In this document: in pieces, positions 41,641 to 51,959 of the stretch | Layout: every line of letters starts with the position of its first letter | How positions within the stretch are numbered: the first letter of the stretch is position 1 | Assembly: GCF_048569485.1 (NCBI RefSeq) | Contig: NC_134364.1 | Span: 129,991,089-130,055,088, forward strand | Source: Anomaloglossus baeobatrachus | Taxonomy: Eukaryota; Chordata; Amphibia; Anura; Aromobatidae | DNA: 64,000 bases | Direction of reading: 5' to 3' | Program-made: the position numbers and the translations under genes | The notes under the pieces: model-generated | Told to the model about the DNA's origin: nothing | What the model saw: the letters and a program-made list of their open reading frames with translations, nothing else | The model's database searches: none

Positions 41641-42480
41641 AGCCCTGACATGGCATGTATCCCAGCCTTGGGTCTTGTAAATATTGGATTTTATGATTAT
41701 TCACCTGCTGTACCCAATAAAATTTGTTTATCTTTTGCACACAAAAACTCTTGGTTCTCTTGCATATATACCATGCTTTTGAGTTTGTGCCAATTGTGGG
41801 GGTTTTTACCATATTATCCCCACATACAAACACGTTGTGCTCTTTGGAGTGTTTTTCTAATATATCTTTATACGGTGTATAACGGTGATCACGTGGCCGG
41901 GGACCAGAAAAAACAACCCGAATCGTGATCTCCAGGGTCTCAGCTACCCCGATAGCTGAAACCCTGGAGATTTTCCGACGCTGGCAGGCGCTACAGGCTT
42001 TTTCCTTGCCACCGTTTATAAGTTGCGGATCACAATAAGTACCATTTACTGCTGCCATTTATTTTCAGAAGGCTGTCTTAAACAACAGCACACAGCCTGA
42101 TAAGAGCACAGTTGATTTTTTTTTTTTTTAACTCATACAGCGCGCGGTCTTTAGATTACATAGCAAAAACCTGGTGACAGATTCCCTTTTAAAGCACTCG
42201 AGTGATGCTTTAGCAGTTTCTTTGGAACACTGTCTTGTTGGAAGGTGAACCTCCATTCCAGTCTCAAATCACTGATATACACACCAGTGACTATGTAAGG
42301 GGAATATATGAAAAGCAGAAACTGCTGTGTGAACACTGACATGAAAAATCCAATAGCTATATGTAAGAATGAAAACATGAAAAATGGAATCTGCATTACT
42401 TTGCACCCAGTTCAGACTCAGAATGGAGTTCCAGACGTTATTTGTTGATTAAATCACTGATAGACTGAAAAAGATTATGC
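41641..42480. repeat. interspersed repeat fragments, no gene
   Basis: Contains a hairpin at about 41929-41972 (ATCTCCAGGGTCTCAGCTA and its complement), the common tail motif CCTGGTGACAGATTCCCTTT at 42171-42190, and AT-rich sequence to 42480. The minus-strand frame through 41447-42058 has no recognisable domain. Confidence 0.5.
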
Positions 42481-43002
42481 TCAAGAATATTCTTGAATTT
42501 CGCACCATCCATCTTTCAAACGACTCATTTTTCCCTTCCGCCCATGACAGCACCACCTGAGGTAGGTTCCGCCCACATCAGGACAGGAAACCCACTGATA
42601 AAAAAGGCAGTACCTCTCCTCCACATAAGTTTGGTTTCCAGTCCTGGTACGGACAAGCCATTTTTTCTGTCCCAGGTCCGACCCGGTGTTCGGGCCTGGA
42701 TGCACCCCCCCGCGGTCTCGGGCCTTTGTGGTGGTGAGGTGCGGGCCTGGAGCTGGAGCTCAGCCCAGCGTCACTCCGGAACTGTGCGCACTTATGGCGG
42801 CCGCTGGAAGGCTTGTCCCTGCTGTGCAGCACGCCGGAGTGAAGACCGGAAGTGACGCGGCATTCCTGGTGACGTGCGCAGAGTGACCAGGAAGTGACTG
42901 GGCGACGCATGAGCACACTGATCCAAGATGGCGGTGCCCATGGAAACCGGAGCTTTTCATTAAAAGCCAGGACCGACGAGTGGGACATGTGAGTATTACT
43001 TA

Positions 43003-43441
43003 GGGTATGTGCGCACGTTGCTTTTTACCTGCTTTTTACCTGCTTTTTTGCTGCTTTTTCTTCTGCGCTGTTTAATGCCAAAATGGATGTGTTCTTCTAT
43101 TCAAGCAAAGTCTATGGGAATTTGGGTTTCTTGTTCACACTATGTTGTTCAAAATGCTGCCTTTTTGTGGCAGAACTTTGGTCAAAAACTCAGCTTTGCA
43201 GTGCAAAACCCAAATGGCAAAAACAATTGACATGTTGCTTCTTTGAAAAGCTGAGTTTTTGACCAAAGTTCTGCCACAAAAAGGCAGCATTTTGAACAAC
43301 ATAGTGTGAACAAGAAACCCAAATTCCCATAGACTTTGCTTGAATAGAAGAACACATCCATTTTGGCATTAAACAGCGCAGAAGAAAAAGCAGCAAAAAA
43401 GCAGGTAAAAAGCAGGTAAAAAGCAACGTGCGCACATACCC
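43003..43441. mobile_element. near-perfect palindromic Harbinger-like MITE
   Basis: Flanked by TTA (43000-43002 and 43442-43444). The two arms of about 196 bp are almost exact reverse complements from GGGTATGTGCGCACGTTG inward to GACCAAAGTTCTGCCAC, around a 47-base centre. Because of the symmetry, the same short frame (MRTLLFTCFLPAFLLL) appears on both strands and is not a gene. The 439-bp element sits in the DIRS leader. Confidence 0.85.
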
Positions 43442-44279
43442 TTATTCCATTCAGTATGGCAGGAGATTCACCCCGCAGCAAGGAGCAGCGTAAGGACTCA
43501 CTGCAACGTGGCTCCCGAAGGGGCTTGGCGGAGCAGACCAAATCCACCGTTTCCAGTCTGGGGAGCTGTCTGTCAGATGGTTGGTTCCAGGGGGAACAAG
43601 TCGGGGGAAAATATGCTGCCTCCAGATCCGGTATTGATCCAGGAGTCAAGGGTGGTGAGTGAGCCTCGTGGTCAGCATGATTACTAAGGCCCCATTCCAT
43701 GTCCCCCTTTCTTGTCAGGTGCAGCCCAAGAAATGTACCTCCAAGCAGCGTCATAAAGAATGTGCAATATGCCACTCCACTCTATCACCTGACTACACTA
43801 AAGTCCTCTGTGCGGACTGTATTCAGCAGACCCTGCTCAAAGAAGGCCCCAGTTTTTCCTCGGAGTTGAGGAAGATTATCAGAACAGAAGTACAGGACTC
43901 TTTGAAATCCCTCAAGGGGGGCAAGAGACACAAGAAGTCTCATAACATACACCCATCCACTCCTGATACCTCGGCGGGTTCTGCACACGACTTTAGGTTG
44001 TCACGCTCATCAGGCTCCTCGTCCGACTCAGACTCCTCCTCTTCTACGGACGAAGGAGGTAGACCCTGTTTCCCAACTGCTGATTTGGGCCCCTTAGTAT
44101 AGGCAGTGAGATCAACTATGGGAATGGCGGACCCCATGGGACCTGAATCAACACAGGATGTTATGTTTGGGGGATTGGATTAAAAAAAAGGAAATGTTTT
44201 CCAATTCCCCAAAAAGTACAAGGTCTAATTGATGACCAATGGGGAAAGATGGATAGGAGGATGAATCTTTCTTCCTCCC

Positions 44280-45557
44280 TGTGAGGCAAATCCCGGGATA
44301 TGAAGATGAATTATGACTCCAGTCATAATCCCTCATCACTCCCTGGCAGTGCCCCCTCCCTTCTTGTTCTCAGTGTTCCACTTACACCTCCATGGCCATG
44401 TCCTGTGATATGGAAATTAGGTGGCTTGGGGACAATGGACACAGGATGACTCCCTGCCGTGACCCTGTAGTGGGGGCTGCTAGCTAGTTAGCAAGGCTAT
44501 GGAAATAGCCAGACAGAACGACTCCAGTAAAAAATGGTTCATATCTCGCAAGCCATATTTCCGATAAATATGGCAACCATAAAAATGGTGTCTCCGCATG
44601 CGGACGATGCCGGCACACCCTTTTTATGGGAGCAGGACATTGGGAAATGCCCCAGGTGTGATATCAGCCAATGGGGAACTGGCAGACAGGTCATGAGTCC
44701 CCTCGTTCTGTAGCTAAATTCATAACTGTCACAATGAGAGCATTGGCGTCCGCCTACGACGCTCCCAGGCAAAGTTATGGCCCATATTCCATGTTGTGGA
44801 TTGTCCATAACTCCAGCCAGGGGTGGAGCAGTGCTCCCTCTGAGGTCACTAAGGTAGGAGGGGACCTGGATTTGCCCAGGTTGATAACCCTACTTCGGCC
44901 ATTTTCCAGTGTTCTTTTCGCTGGGGGCACGTGTAGGAAACATCTGTGGGAAGGATCCTAGAAACCTGGGTACAGCGCCCCCCTGTGGCCAGACGCAACA
45001 AGGTAACTGCTGGAACTGTGTATGCCTGTTTGTAACCCATGCTTTGATTGTAACTGTACTCTGACATATGTATATTCTGTAGATTCCCTATTGTATATAT
45101 TGTAGTTTCTAGTGTGCTTTAGGCTGATTAAATTATATAATTAATCTTGGGCTGTTCTGTTATCTCGATCTTGAATCCCACGTCTGTGTGTTCGGCTAAT
45201 AGTTACCGTAAATCGGTTGGTGGCAGCGAATTGTGCCAAGGATTATTGTGGGGAGGCCAGTGAGATTCGGGGAGATTTTATATATTCCGCCCGCGGAGGT
45301 CGGGGGAATATATACCTTACTCTCACCGGGGACCCTTCAATAATCGGCATAAGTAGTATAGCGGCCTCCTTGCTTATGGTCGGGCAATTCCATAATTGGC
45401 CTGACTATAAGAGGGGCGCTAGAGAGCGCGTCACGTGCTCTGTCTGTCGGTCGGGAGGTATAAAGGAGGGGTGACCCCCACTTGTTACCCCCCGATTGTG
45501 ACGTACTGGTAGCCAGCGCGGGGGATTTCTGAGTGACCCCCCCGGTGGTTTGTGACA
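44280..45557 (+). repeat. 5' LTR of the Gmr1-type element
   Basis: 1,278 bp, starting TGTGAGGCAAATCC and ending GGTTTGTGACA. A TATAAAGG at about 45459 could be a core promoter. Aligned by eye with the 3' LTR it differs at about two positions. Confidence 0.95.
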
Positions 45558-45560
45558 TAT

Positions 45561-45607
45561 TGGTGGCAGCGGTGGGATTCGAACCCACGCCTCCGAAGAG
45601 ACTGGAG
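45561..45607 (+). other. primer-binding site matching tRNA-Leu
   Basis: Begins TGGTGGCAGCGGTGGGATTC three bases after the 5' LTR and continues into GAACCCACGCC and CTCCGAAGAGACTGGAG. From memory this is the complement of the 3' 47 nt of vertebrate tRNA-Leu(AAG), from CCA through the T arm and variable arm. Usual primer sites are 10-18 nt. Confidence 0.8.
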
Positions 45608-45754
45608 GACGGTGCTGTGGACAGCAATGAGGAGGTTGCCCACGAGTCCTCCAGGAGCTCGACGCCAGAAAACCGTTCTGCCGAGGACATTGCGCAACCT
45701 GGCACTGCTGGACAAGATGAGGAGGAGCTCACCCAAGGTTCCTCAACGAGCCAG

Positions 45755-48700
45755 ATGCCAGCCCTCCGCTCTGAAAGGGACAGTGAATCGCCTAGCTCTG
45801 CAGCGTGCCGCAGATCACCACGTGCCATTCCACCGAGCCTGGGAGGCTCGGATAGCCTTCTTCAAATGGCTATGGCCCTTCTCCAGGCTGGAGACCAGAA
45901 GGGCTACAAGGAACTCCTGGCAGAGCGCAGGGCAGAGCGGCAGGCAGCGCGTGACGCTGAGGCTGCGGAGCGGCACGCAGAGCGTGAGGCTGCGGAGCGA
46001 GAGCGGCAGGCAGCGCGTGAAGAGCGAGAGCGACAGGCAGACCGTGACTACCAGCTGCAGCTAGCTCAGCTCCGGCCCTCATCAGCCACATGTGACCTTC
46101 GAGACACCAAACTTCCAAAGGTCCGTGTTGAGGACTTCCCAGTGCTGGAGAAGGATGGAGACTTGGACTCTTTCTTGACTGCTTTTGAACGGACTTGCTT
46201 GCAGCACCATCTGGACAAGGACCAGTGGGCCAAATACCTGACCCCCCGTTTAAGGGGTAAGGCCCTGGATATCCTTGGGGACTTGCCTGCTGAGGCAGAT
46301 CAGGGCTACGACACCATCAAGCGGGCCCTGATCCAACAGTACAACCTCACTCCAGAGTCCTACCGCAAGAAGTTCCGGAGCCTACAGAAGGGACCAAAGG
46401 ACTCCTGGGCTGACCACCGGCGGGCACTTGCCCGAGCTGCCGACCACTGGACCCAAGGCCTGCAGCTTTCCACCGGACCGGAGATCCTGGACTTGTTCAT
46501 CACGGAGCAACTCTTGTGGAACTGCCCTGAGGATCTCCGCCAGTTCATCCGAGACCAGAAGCCAAAGGGGTCCACGGCTACAGCTGCCCTTGCCGATGAC
46601 TACACCAACAACCGGGCCCCTGAGGCCAGGAGAGCGGCCACCAGCAGCACCTGGAGAGGGGGTAAGATGAATTCTGCGACTGCCCCACCTGCCCCTAGAC
46701 TGCAGGGGGTGTCCCCCTCAACTCCCCTCTCCAGGCCCGTGGCGAAACCAAGACGGTGCCACCAGTGCAACCTACCTGGACACTTCAAGGCCATGTGCCC
46801 TCAGCGTCCCAAGGCCCCGGCTCCGTCCCCGTCCCAAGGGCCGCCCAAGGTGTATTGTGTGGGTGGGGGTGGTGGTAGGTCCCTGGACAGCTTCCAACCT
46901 GTCACCGTCGGCCGGTCTGTGACCATAGGACTGCGAGACAGCGCCTCGGAGGTGACTCTGGTGCGGCCTGAGATGGTGTCCCCCCAAGACTTGATCCCTG
47001 GAAAAACCCTCGCTGTCTCCGGGATTGGAGGCACTGACCCGGCGCTGCCTGTTGCTGACATTTATGTGGACTGGGGCGCAGGGCGGGGGGTGAGGGAGGT
47101 GGGGGTAACTGATCGGATCCCTGCAAACGTGCTACTTGGGACAGATTTGGGGCAGATAACCTCCCAGTTTGGGCCCCCCCCAAGGGCTGAACCTTCAGCC
47201 CGTACTGACATGACTCCTAACAATGTTAATGTGTTATCTATGAATGATGTAAGGGAGGAGGGAGTGAACTCTGATATTTCTGCTTGCATAGACACCATAG
47301 ACACACACTCAGCTGCAGCTGTGACAGGGGAGGGGGTCAGAGAAAGGTGTGACAATGCCTCTACAAGTAACCAGCCTGTGAGCTGGGATCTGTTGCCCTC
47401 TGCAGGGATAAGCAGAGAGCAGGGTGCTGCAGGGGGAGGACCAGTGTGTGGGGTGGGGGCTACCACAGCAAATGTGGGGTCCCCAGAGATTTCACAGCGG
47501 GGTTCTGTTGCTGCAGGAGGGGAACAGGCAGGTGAGATTGGGGCCGGTCCAGGAGCGGAAGTGCTCCCAGGTAAGATCTCGGTGCATGGTTCCCCCACAA
47601 CCGGGGTGTCAGGAAGCCAGGTAGGTCTGCCTGAACCGGCGACTTGGTCAGGAACGGAGGAGGAGCAGGCACGACCCACGGTCGCAGCGGCTGTGGCCGC
47701 TGTCACCCGCAGTGGGAGTGCTGGAAGCCAAGGGGCCTCCTGGAGGTCCGATAGCTCTTCCCCTTCTGACCAAGTGGCAGCCGAGTCAGGTGGAGGCCAG
47801 GACACAGGTCCCGGGGTACTGACTGAAGATGTGACAGTCTCGTCGATTCTGGCCACATCTAGTCAGGGGTTTCAGGCAGCGTTAGAAGCTTACGACAGCC
47901 TGAAAGCTCTTAAGGAGCAGGCGGCACAGCCTCCCTCGGACTCGGACCCGGAGCGAGTGGTCTGGGACCAAGGACGGCTGTACCGGGCCACGGTCCAGCA
48001 GGGTTCACCGGAGGCGTGGCCCAGGGACCGACAGTTGGTGGTACCCTATCCGTTCCGGACGGAGTTGTTGCGGATCGCACATGAGATTCCGATGGCCGGA
48101 CACCTAGGGATCGCTAAGACCAAGGCCAGGTTAAACCAGCATTTCTACTGGCCAAAAATGGGGGCCGATGTGGCTGCCTACTGCCGTTCGTGTGAAACCT
48201 GTCAGAGAGTGGGGAAGGCGGGGCCACGCCCCAAAGCCCCACTGGTATCTCTGCCAATCATCGATGAGCCTTTCAGGAGGGTGGCTGTGGATCTGGTCGG
48301 CCCGCTGGCCATCCCCAGCAGCTCCGGGAAACGCTTCATACTGACGGTAGTGGACTATGCCACCCGGTACCCAGAAGCAGTGGCCTTGTCGTCCATTCGG
48401 GCTGACAAGGTGGCCACCGCATTGCTGGAGATTTTCTCCCGAGTGGGTTTTCCCCAGGAAATGCTCACTGACCGGGGGACCCAATTCATGTCCCAGCTGA
48501 TGGAGGCCCTCTGTAAGCAAGTCCAGGTGCGACATCTGGTGGCCAGCCCGTACCATCCACAGACTAATGGCCTGTGCGAGCGGTTCAATGGCACCTTAAA
48601 GCAGATGCTTAAGATGTTGGTCGACTCCCATGGGCGTGACTGGGAGCGGTATCTCCCACACCTGTTATTTGCTTACCGGGAGGTTCCACAGGCCTCAACA

Positions 48701-50686
48701 GGATTCTCACCGTTTGAGCTCCTGTACGGGCGACGTGTGCGGGGCCCCCTGGCTCTGGTGAAAGAGGCTTGGGAAGGGGATTTGGCCACCCCTGGAGTGT
48801 CGGTTATCGAGTATGTCATGCGCTTCCGGGACAAAATGCAAGCCTTGACGCAACTGGTACACGACAATATGGCTCAAGCCCAGGCCGATCAGAAGCGTTG
48901 GTACGACCAGAACGCTTGTGAGAGGACCTACCAAGTGGGTCAAAAGGTGTGGGTACTGGTCCCCGTACCACAGGATAAGCTTCAGGCAGCCTGGGAAGGC
49001 CCATACCTCGTGTACCAGCAGCTCAACCCTGTAACGTACCTGGTCACCCTGGACCCTGCCCGTGGAAGGCGGAAGCCCTTCCATGTGAACATGATGAAGG
49101 CACATCATGAGCGGGAGGCATGTGCGCTCCCCGTGTGCAACCTGCCCGAGGAGGGAGAAGCGGAAACCCTCTTGGATATGCTAGCCCAGGTTAGGGCAGG
49201 CGGATCCATTGAGGATGTGGAGGTTGGCCACCAGCTCTTGGAAGACCAATGGTCCCAGCTGTGGGCCACCCTCCTCCCCTTCCGGGGGTTGTTTACCAAC
49301 CAGCCCGGAAGGACTGACTTGGCTGTCCATCACGTGGACACTGAGGATCATCCCCCGATCCGGCGTTCAGCATATCGGGTCTCCCTGGAGGTGCAGCAAC
49401 ACATGCGCCAGGAGATTGACGAGATGCTGAAGCTGGGGGTGATCCAGGCATCCAACAGCGCTTGGGCCTCGCCTGTAGTCCTCGTCCCTAAGAAGGACCG
49501 AACCACTCGGTTCTGCGTGGACTACAGGGGGCTCAATGCGGTCACGGTCGCCGATGCGTACCCAATGCCACGCATCGATGACCTGCTCGATCAGTTGGCC
49601 GGGGCTCAGTACCTGACCATCATGGATCTGAGCCGGGGATATTGGCAGATCCCCCTGACTCGCAAGGCCGGGGAACGCTCTGCCTTTATTACCCCATTTG
49701 GACTGTACGAGTCCACGGTGATGCCATTCGGGATGAGGAATGCCCCTGCCACTTTCCAGCGGATGGTCAACACCCTGCTCAAGGGACTTGAAGGGTACGC
49801 GGCCGCGTACCTGGATGACATTGCCGTCTTCAGTCCCACCTGGGAGGACCACCTAGAGCATCTAGCACAGGTGCTCAGGCGGATCCACCGGGCAGGTTTG
49901 ACCATCAAGCCGGGAAAGTGTCAGCTGGCCATGAGCGAGGTCCAGTACCTCGGTCACCGGGTAGGTGGGAGAACACTGAAGCCCGAGCCTGAGAAAGTGG
50001 AAGCCATCGCATCCTGGCCCACCCCCAGGACCAAGAAGCAGGTGATGTCCTTCTTGGGGACCGCTGGGTACTATAGGAGGTTTGTTCCATGCTATAGTAG
50101 CCTGGCAAAGCCCTTGACGGACCTCACCAAGAAGAAGCTGCCCTCTGCAGTCGATTGGACAATGGACTGCGAGACAGCCTTCCGGGCCCTAAAGGACGCC
50201 CTGTCCAGCCCGCCCGTGCTACAGGCAGCCGACTTCACGCGGCCGTTTGTAGTACAGACCGACGCCAGTGACTTCGGCCTCGGTGCGGTGCTCAGCCAGG
50301 TGGACTCTGCGAGCCAAGAGCACCCAGTCTTGTACCTGAGCAGGAAGCTGTTACCAAGGGAAGTTGCCTATTCCACGATGGAGAAGGAGTGCCTGGCCAT
50401 AGTGTGGGCCCTGCAGCGTCTGCAACCCTATCTATACGGGCGCCACTTCATCGTGGAGACGGACCACAATCCCCTCAGCTGGTTGCACACCGTCTCTGGG
50501 ACGAATGGGCGATTGTTGCGATGGAGCCTTGCGCTCCAGCAATACAACTTCACCATTCGCCACAAAAGGGGCCGTGACCACGGTAACGCAGACGGGCTGT
50601 CCCGACAAGGAGAGGTCGCGGACGGGCGCACGGGGGAACACCGGAGTGTGCTGCCCCCTAGCGCCCTCAAAAGGGGGGAGGTGTGA
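45755..50686 (+). CDS. gag-pol polyprotein of the Gmr1-type element
   Basis: One reading frame, open from 45533 but with its first ATG at 45755, runs to a stop two bases inside the 3' LTR. In order it contains: a charged coiled-coil-like N-terminus (RRAERQAARDAEAAERHAER); a SCAN-like gag capsid region (about 46098-46640, LPKVRVEDFPVLEKDGDLDS to LADDYTNN); a CCHC knuckle CHQCNLPGHFKAMC at 46757; a protease-like region (46900-47160); a low-complexity linker; integrase with HHCC (HEIPMAGH, CRSCETC) and D,D-E core (VDLVGPL, TDRGTQF, NGLCERFNG), 47940-49100; reverse transcriptase (FCVDYRGLNAVT, AAYLDDIAVF), 49330-49870; and RNase H (VQTDASDFGLGAVLSQ, ETDHNPLSWL). The SCAN-like match agrees with published derivation of vertebrate SCAN domains from Gmr1-like gag. 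Confidence 0.93.
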   Translation: MPALRSERDSESPSSAACRRSPRAIPPSLGGSDSLLQMAMALLQAGDQKGYKELLAERRAERQAARDAEAAERHAEREAAERERQAAREERERQADRDYQLQLAQLRPSSATCDLRDTKLPKVRVEDFPVLEKDGDLDSFLTAFERTCLQHHLDKDQWAKYLTPRLRGKALDILGDLPAEADQGYDTIKRALIQQYNLTPESYRKKFRSLQKGPKDSWADHRRALARAADHWTQGLQLSTGPEILDLFITEQLLWNCPEDLRQFIRDQKPKGSTATAALADDYTNNRAPEARRAATSSTWRGGKMNSATAPPAPRLQGVSPSTPLSRPVAKPRRCHQCNLPGHFKAMCPQRPKAPAPSPSQGPPKVYCVGGGGGRSLDSFQPVTVGRSVTIGLRDSASEVTLVRPEMVSPQDLIPGKTLAVSGIGGTDPALPVADIYVDWGAGRGVREVGVTDRIPANVLLGTDLGQITSQFGPPPRAEPSARTDMTPNNVNVLSMNDVREEGVNSDISACIDTIDTHSAAAVTGEGVRERCDNASTSNQPVSWDLLPSAGISREQGAAGGGPVCGVGATTANVGSPEISQRGSVAAGGEQAGEIGAGPGAEVLPGKISVHGSPTTGVSGSQVGLPEPATWSGTEEEQARPTVAAAVAAVTRSGSAGSQGASWRSDSSSPSDQVAAESGGGQDTGPGVLTEDVTVSSILATSSQGFQAALEAYDSLKALKEQAAQPPSDSDPERVVWDQGRLYRATVQQGSPEAWPRDRQLVVPYPFRTELLRIAHEIPMAGHLGIAKTKARLNQHFYWPKMGADVAAYCRSCETCQRVGKAGPRPKAPLVSLPIIDEPFRRVAVDLVGPLAIPSSSGKRFILTVVDYATRYPEAVALSSIRADKVATALLEIFSRVGFPQEMLTDRGTQFMSQLMEALCKQVQVRHLVASPYHPQTNGLCERFNGTLKQMLKMLVDSHGRDWERYLPHLLFAYREVPQASTGFSPFELLYGRRVRGPLALVKEAWEGDLATPGVSVIEYVMRFRDKMQALTQLVHDNMAQAQADQKRWYDQNACERTYQVGQKVWVLVPVPQDKLQAAWEGPYLVYQQLNPVTYLVTLDPARGRRKPFHVNMMKAHHEREACALPVCNLPEEGEAETLLDMLAQVRAGGSIEDVEVGHQLLEDQWSQLWATLLPFRGLFTNQPGRTDLAVHHVDTEDHPPIRRSAYRVSLEVQQHMRQEIDEMLKLGVIQASNSAWASPVVLVPKKDRTTRFCVDYRGLNAVTVADAYPMPRIDDLLDQLAGAQYLTIMDLSRGYWQIPLTRKAGERSAFITPFGLYESTVMPFGMRNAPATFQRMVNTLLKGLEGYAAAYLDDIAVFSPTWEDHLEHLAQVLRRIHRAGLTIKPGKCQLAMSEVQYLGHRVGGRTLKPEPEKVEAIASWPTPRTKKQVMSFLGTAGYYRRFVPCYSSLAKPLTDLTKKKLPSAVDWTMDCETAFRALKDALSSPPVLQAADFTRPFVVQTDASDFGLGAVLSQVDSASQEHPVLYLSRKLLPREVAYSTMEKECLAIVWALQRLQPYLYGRHFIVETDHNPLSWLHTVSGTNGRLLRWSLALQQYNFTIRHKRGRDHGNADGLSRQGEVADGRTGEHRSVLPPSALKRGEV
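50669..50681 (+). other. polypurine tract
   Basis: AAAAGGGGGGAGG directly precedes the 3' LTR, the normal plus-strand primer position for LTR retroelements. Confidence 0.9.
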
Positions 50687-51959
50687 GGCAAATCCCGGGA
50701 TATGAAGATGAATTATGACTCCAGTCATAATCCCTCATCACTCCCTGGCAGTGCCCCCTCCCTTCTTGTTCTCAGTATTCCACTTACACCTCCATGGCCA
50801 TGTCCTGTGATATGGAAATTAGGTGGCTTGGGGACAATGGACACAGGATGACTCCCTGCCGTGACCCTGTAGTGGGGGCTGCTAGCTAGTTAGCAAGGCT
50901 ATGGAAATAGCCAGACAGAACGACTCCAGTAAAAAATGGTTCATATCTCGCAAGCCATATTTCCGATAAATATGGCAACCATAAAAATGGTGTCTCCGCA
51001 TGCGGACGATGCCGGCACACCCTTTTTATGGGAGCAGGACATTGGGAAATGCCCCAGGCGTGATATCAGCCAATGGGGAACTGGCAGACAGGTCATGAGT
51101 CCCCTCGTTCTGTAGCTAAATTCATAACTGTCACAATGAGAGCATTGGCGTCCGCCTACGACGCTCCCAGGCAAAGTTATGGCCCATATTCCATGTTGTG
51201 GATTGTCCATAACTCCAGCCAGGGGTGGAGCAGTGCTCCCTCTGAGGTCACTAAGGTAGGAGGGGACCTGGATTTGCCCAGGTTGATAACCCTACTTCGG
51301 CCATTTTCCAGTGTTCTTTTCGCTGGGGGCACGTGTAGGAAACATCTGTGGGAAGGATCCTAGAAACCTGGGTACAGCGCCCCCCTGTGGCCAGACGCAA
51401 CAAGGTAACTGCTGGAACTGTGTATGCCTGTTTGTAACCCATGCTTTGATTGTAACTGTACTCTGACATATGTATATTCTGTAGATTCCCTATTGTATAT
51501 ATTGTAGTTTCTAGTGTGCTTTAGGCTGATTAAATTATATAATTAATCTTGGGCTGTTCTGTTATCTCGATCTTGAATCCCACGTCTGTGTGTTCGGCTA
51601 ATAGTTACCGTAAATCGGTTGGTGGCAGCGAATTGTGCCAAGGATTATTGTGGGGAGGCCAGTGAGATTCGGGGAGATTTTATATATTCCGCCCGCGGAG
51701 GTCGGGGGAATATATACCTTACTCTCACCGGGGACCCTTCAATAATCGGCATAAGTAGTATAGCGGCCTCCTTGCTTATGGTCGGGCAATTCCATAATTG
51801 GCCTGACTATAAGAGGGGCGCTAGAGAGCGCGTCACGTGCTCTGTCTGTCGGTCGGGAGGTATAAAGGAGGGGTGACCCCCACTTGTTACCCCCCGATTG
51901 TGACGTACTGGTAGCCAGCGCGGGGGATTTCTGAGTGACCCCCCCGGTGGTTTGTGACA
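50682..51959 (+). repeat. 3' LTR of the Gmr1-type element
   Basis: 1,278 bp with the same ends as the 5' LTR. The gag-pol stop codon lies in its first five bases. It is followed by the right copy of the CTCCC target duplication. Confidence 0.95.

Larger units (their letters stand above)
44280..51959 (+). mobile_element. Gmr1-type Ty3 (Metaviridae) LTR retrotransposon, looks whole
   Basis: The 7.7-kb element is bracketed by a 5-bp target duplication CTCCC (44275-44279 and 51960-51964). It has two 1,278-bp LTRs, a primer-binding site, one long gag-pol reading frame and a polypurine tract. Gene order is gag, protease, integrase, reverse transcriptase, RNase H, which is the Copia-like order known for the Gmr1 group of Ty3 elements in deuterostomes. 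No envelope gene is seen. By reading frame and ends it appears unbroken. Its LTRs differ at about two sites, so the insertion is recent. It lies within the DIRS fossil in the same orientation. Confidence 0.95.

Noticed and set aside
41447-42058. 203-codon minus-strand frame as a host gene
   Set aside because: No recognisable domain, lies in repeat-rich DNA beside PLE-1 and overlaps its inverted repeat.
43009-43435. Identical small membrane-like proteins on both strands
   Set aside because: They result from the symmetry of the palindromic MITE.
44671-44961. Protein frames repeated at 44.5-45.5 kb and 50.9-51.9 kb
   Set aside because: They are chance frames within the two LTRs, which explains their exact duplication.
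45561-45640. Partial tRNA gene
   Set aside because: It matches only the complement of the 3' half of tRNA-Leu and lies at the exact primer-site position of an LTR element. No D arm or anticodon arm follows.
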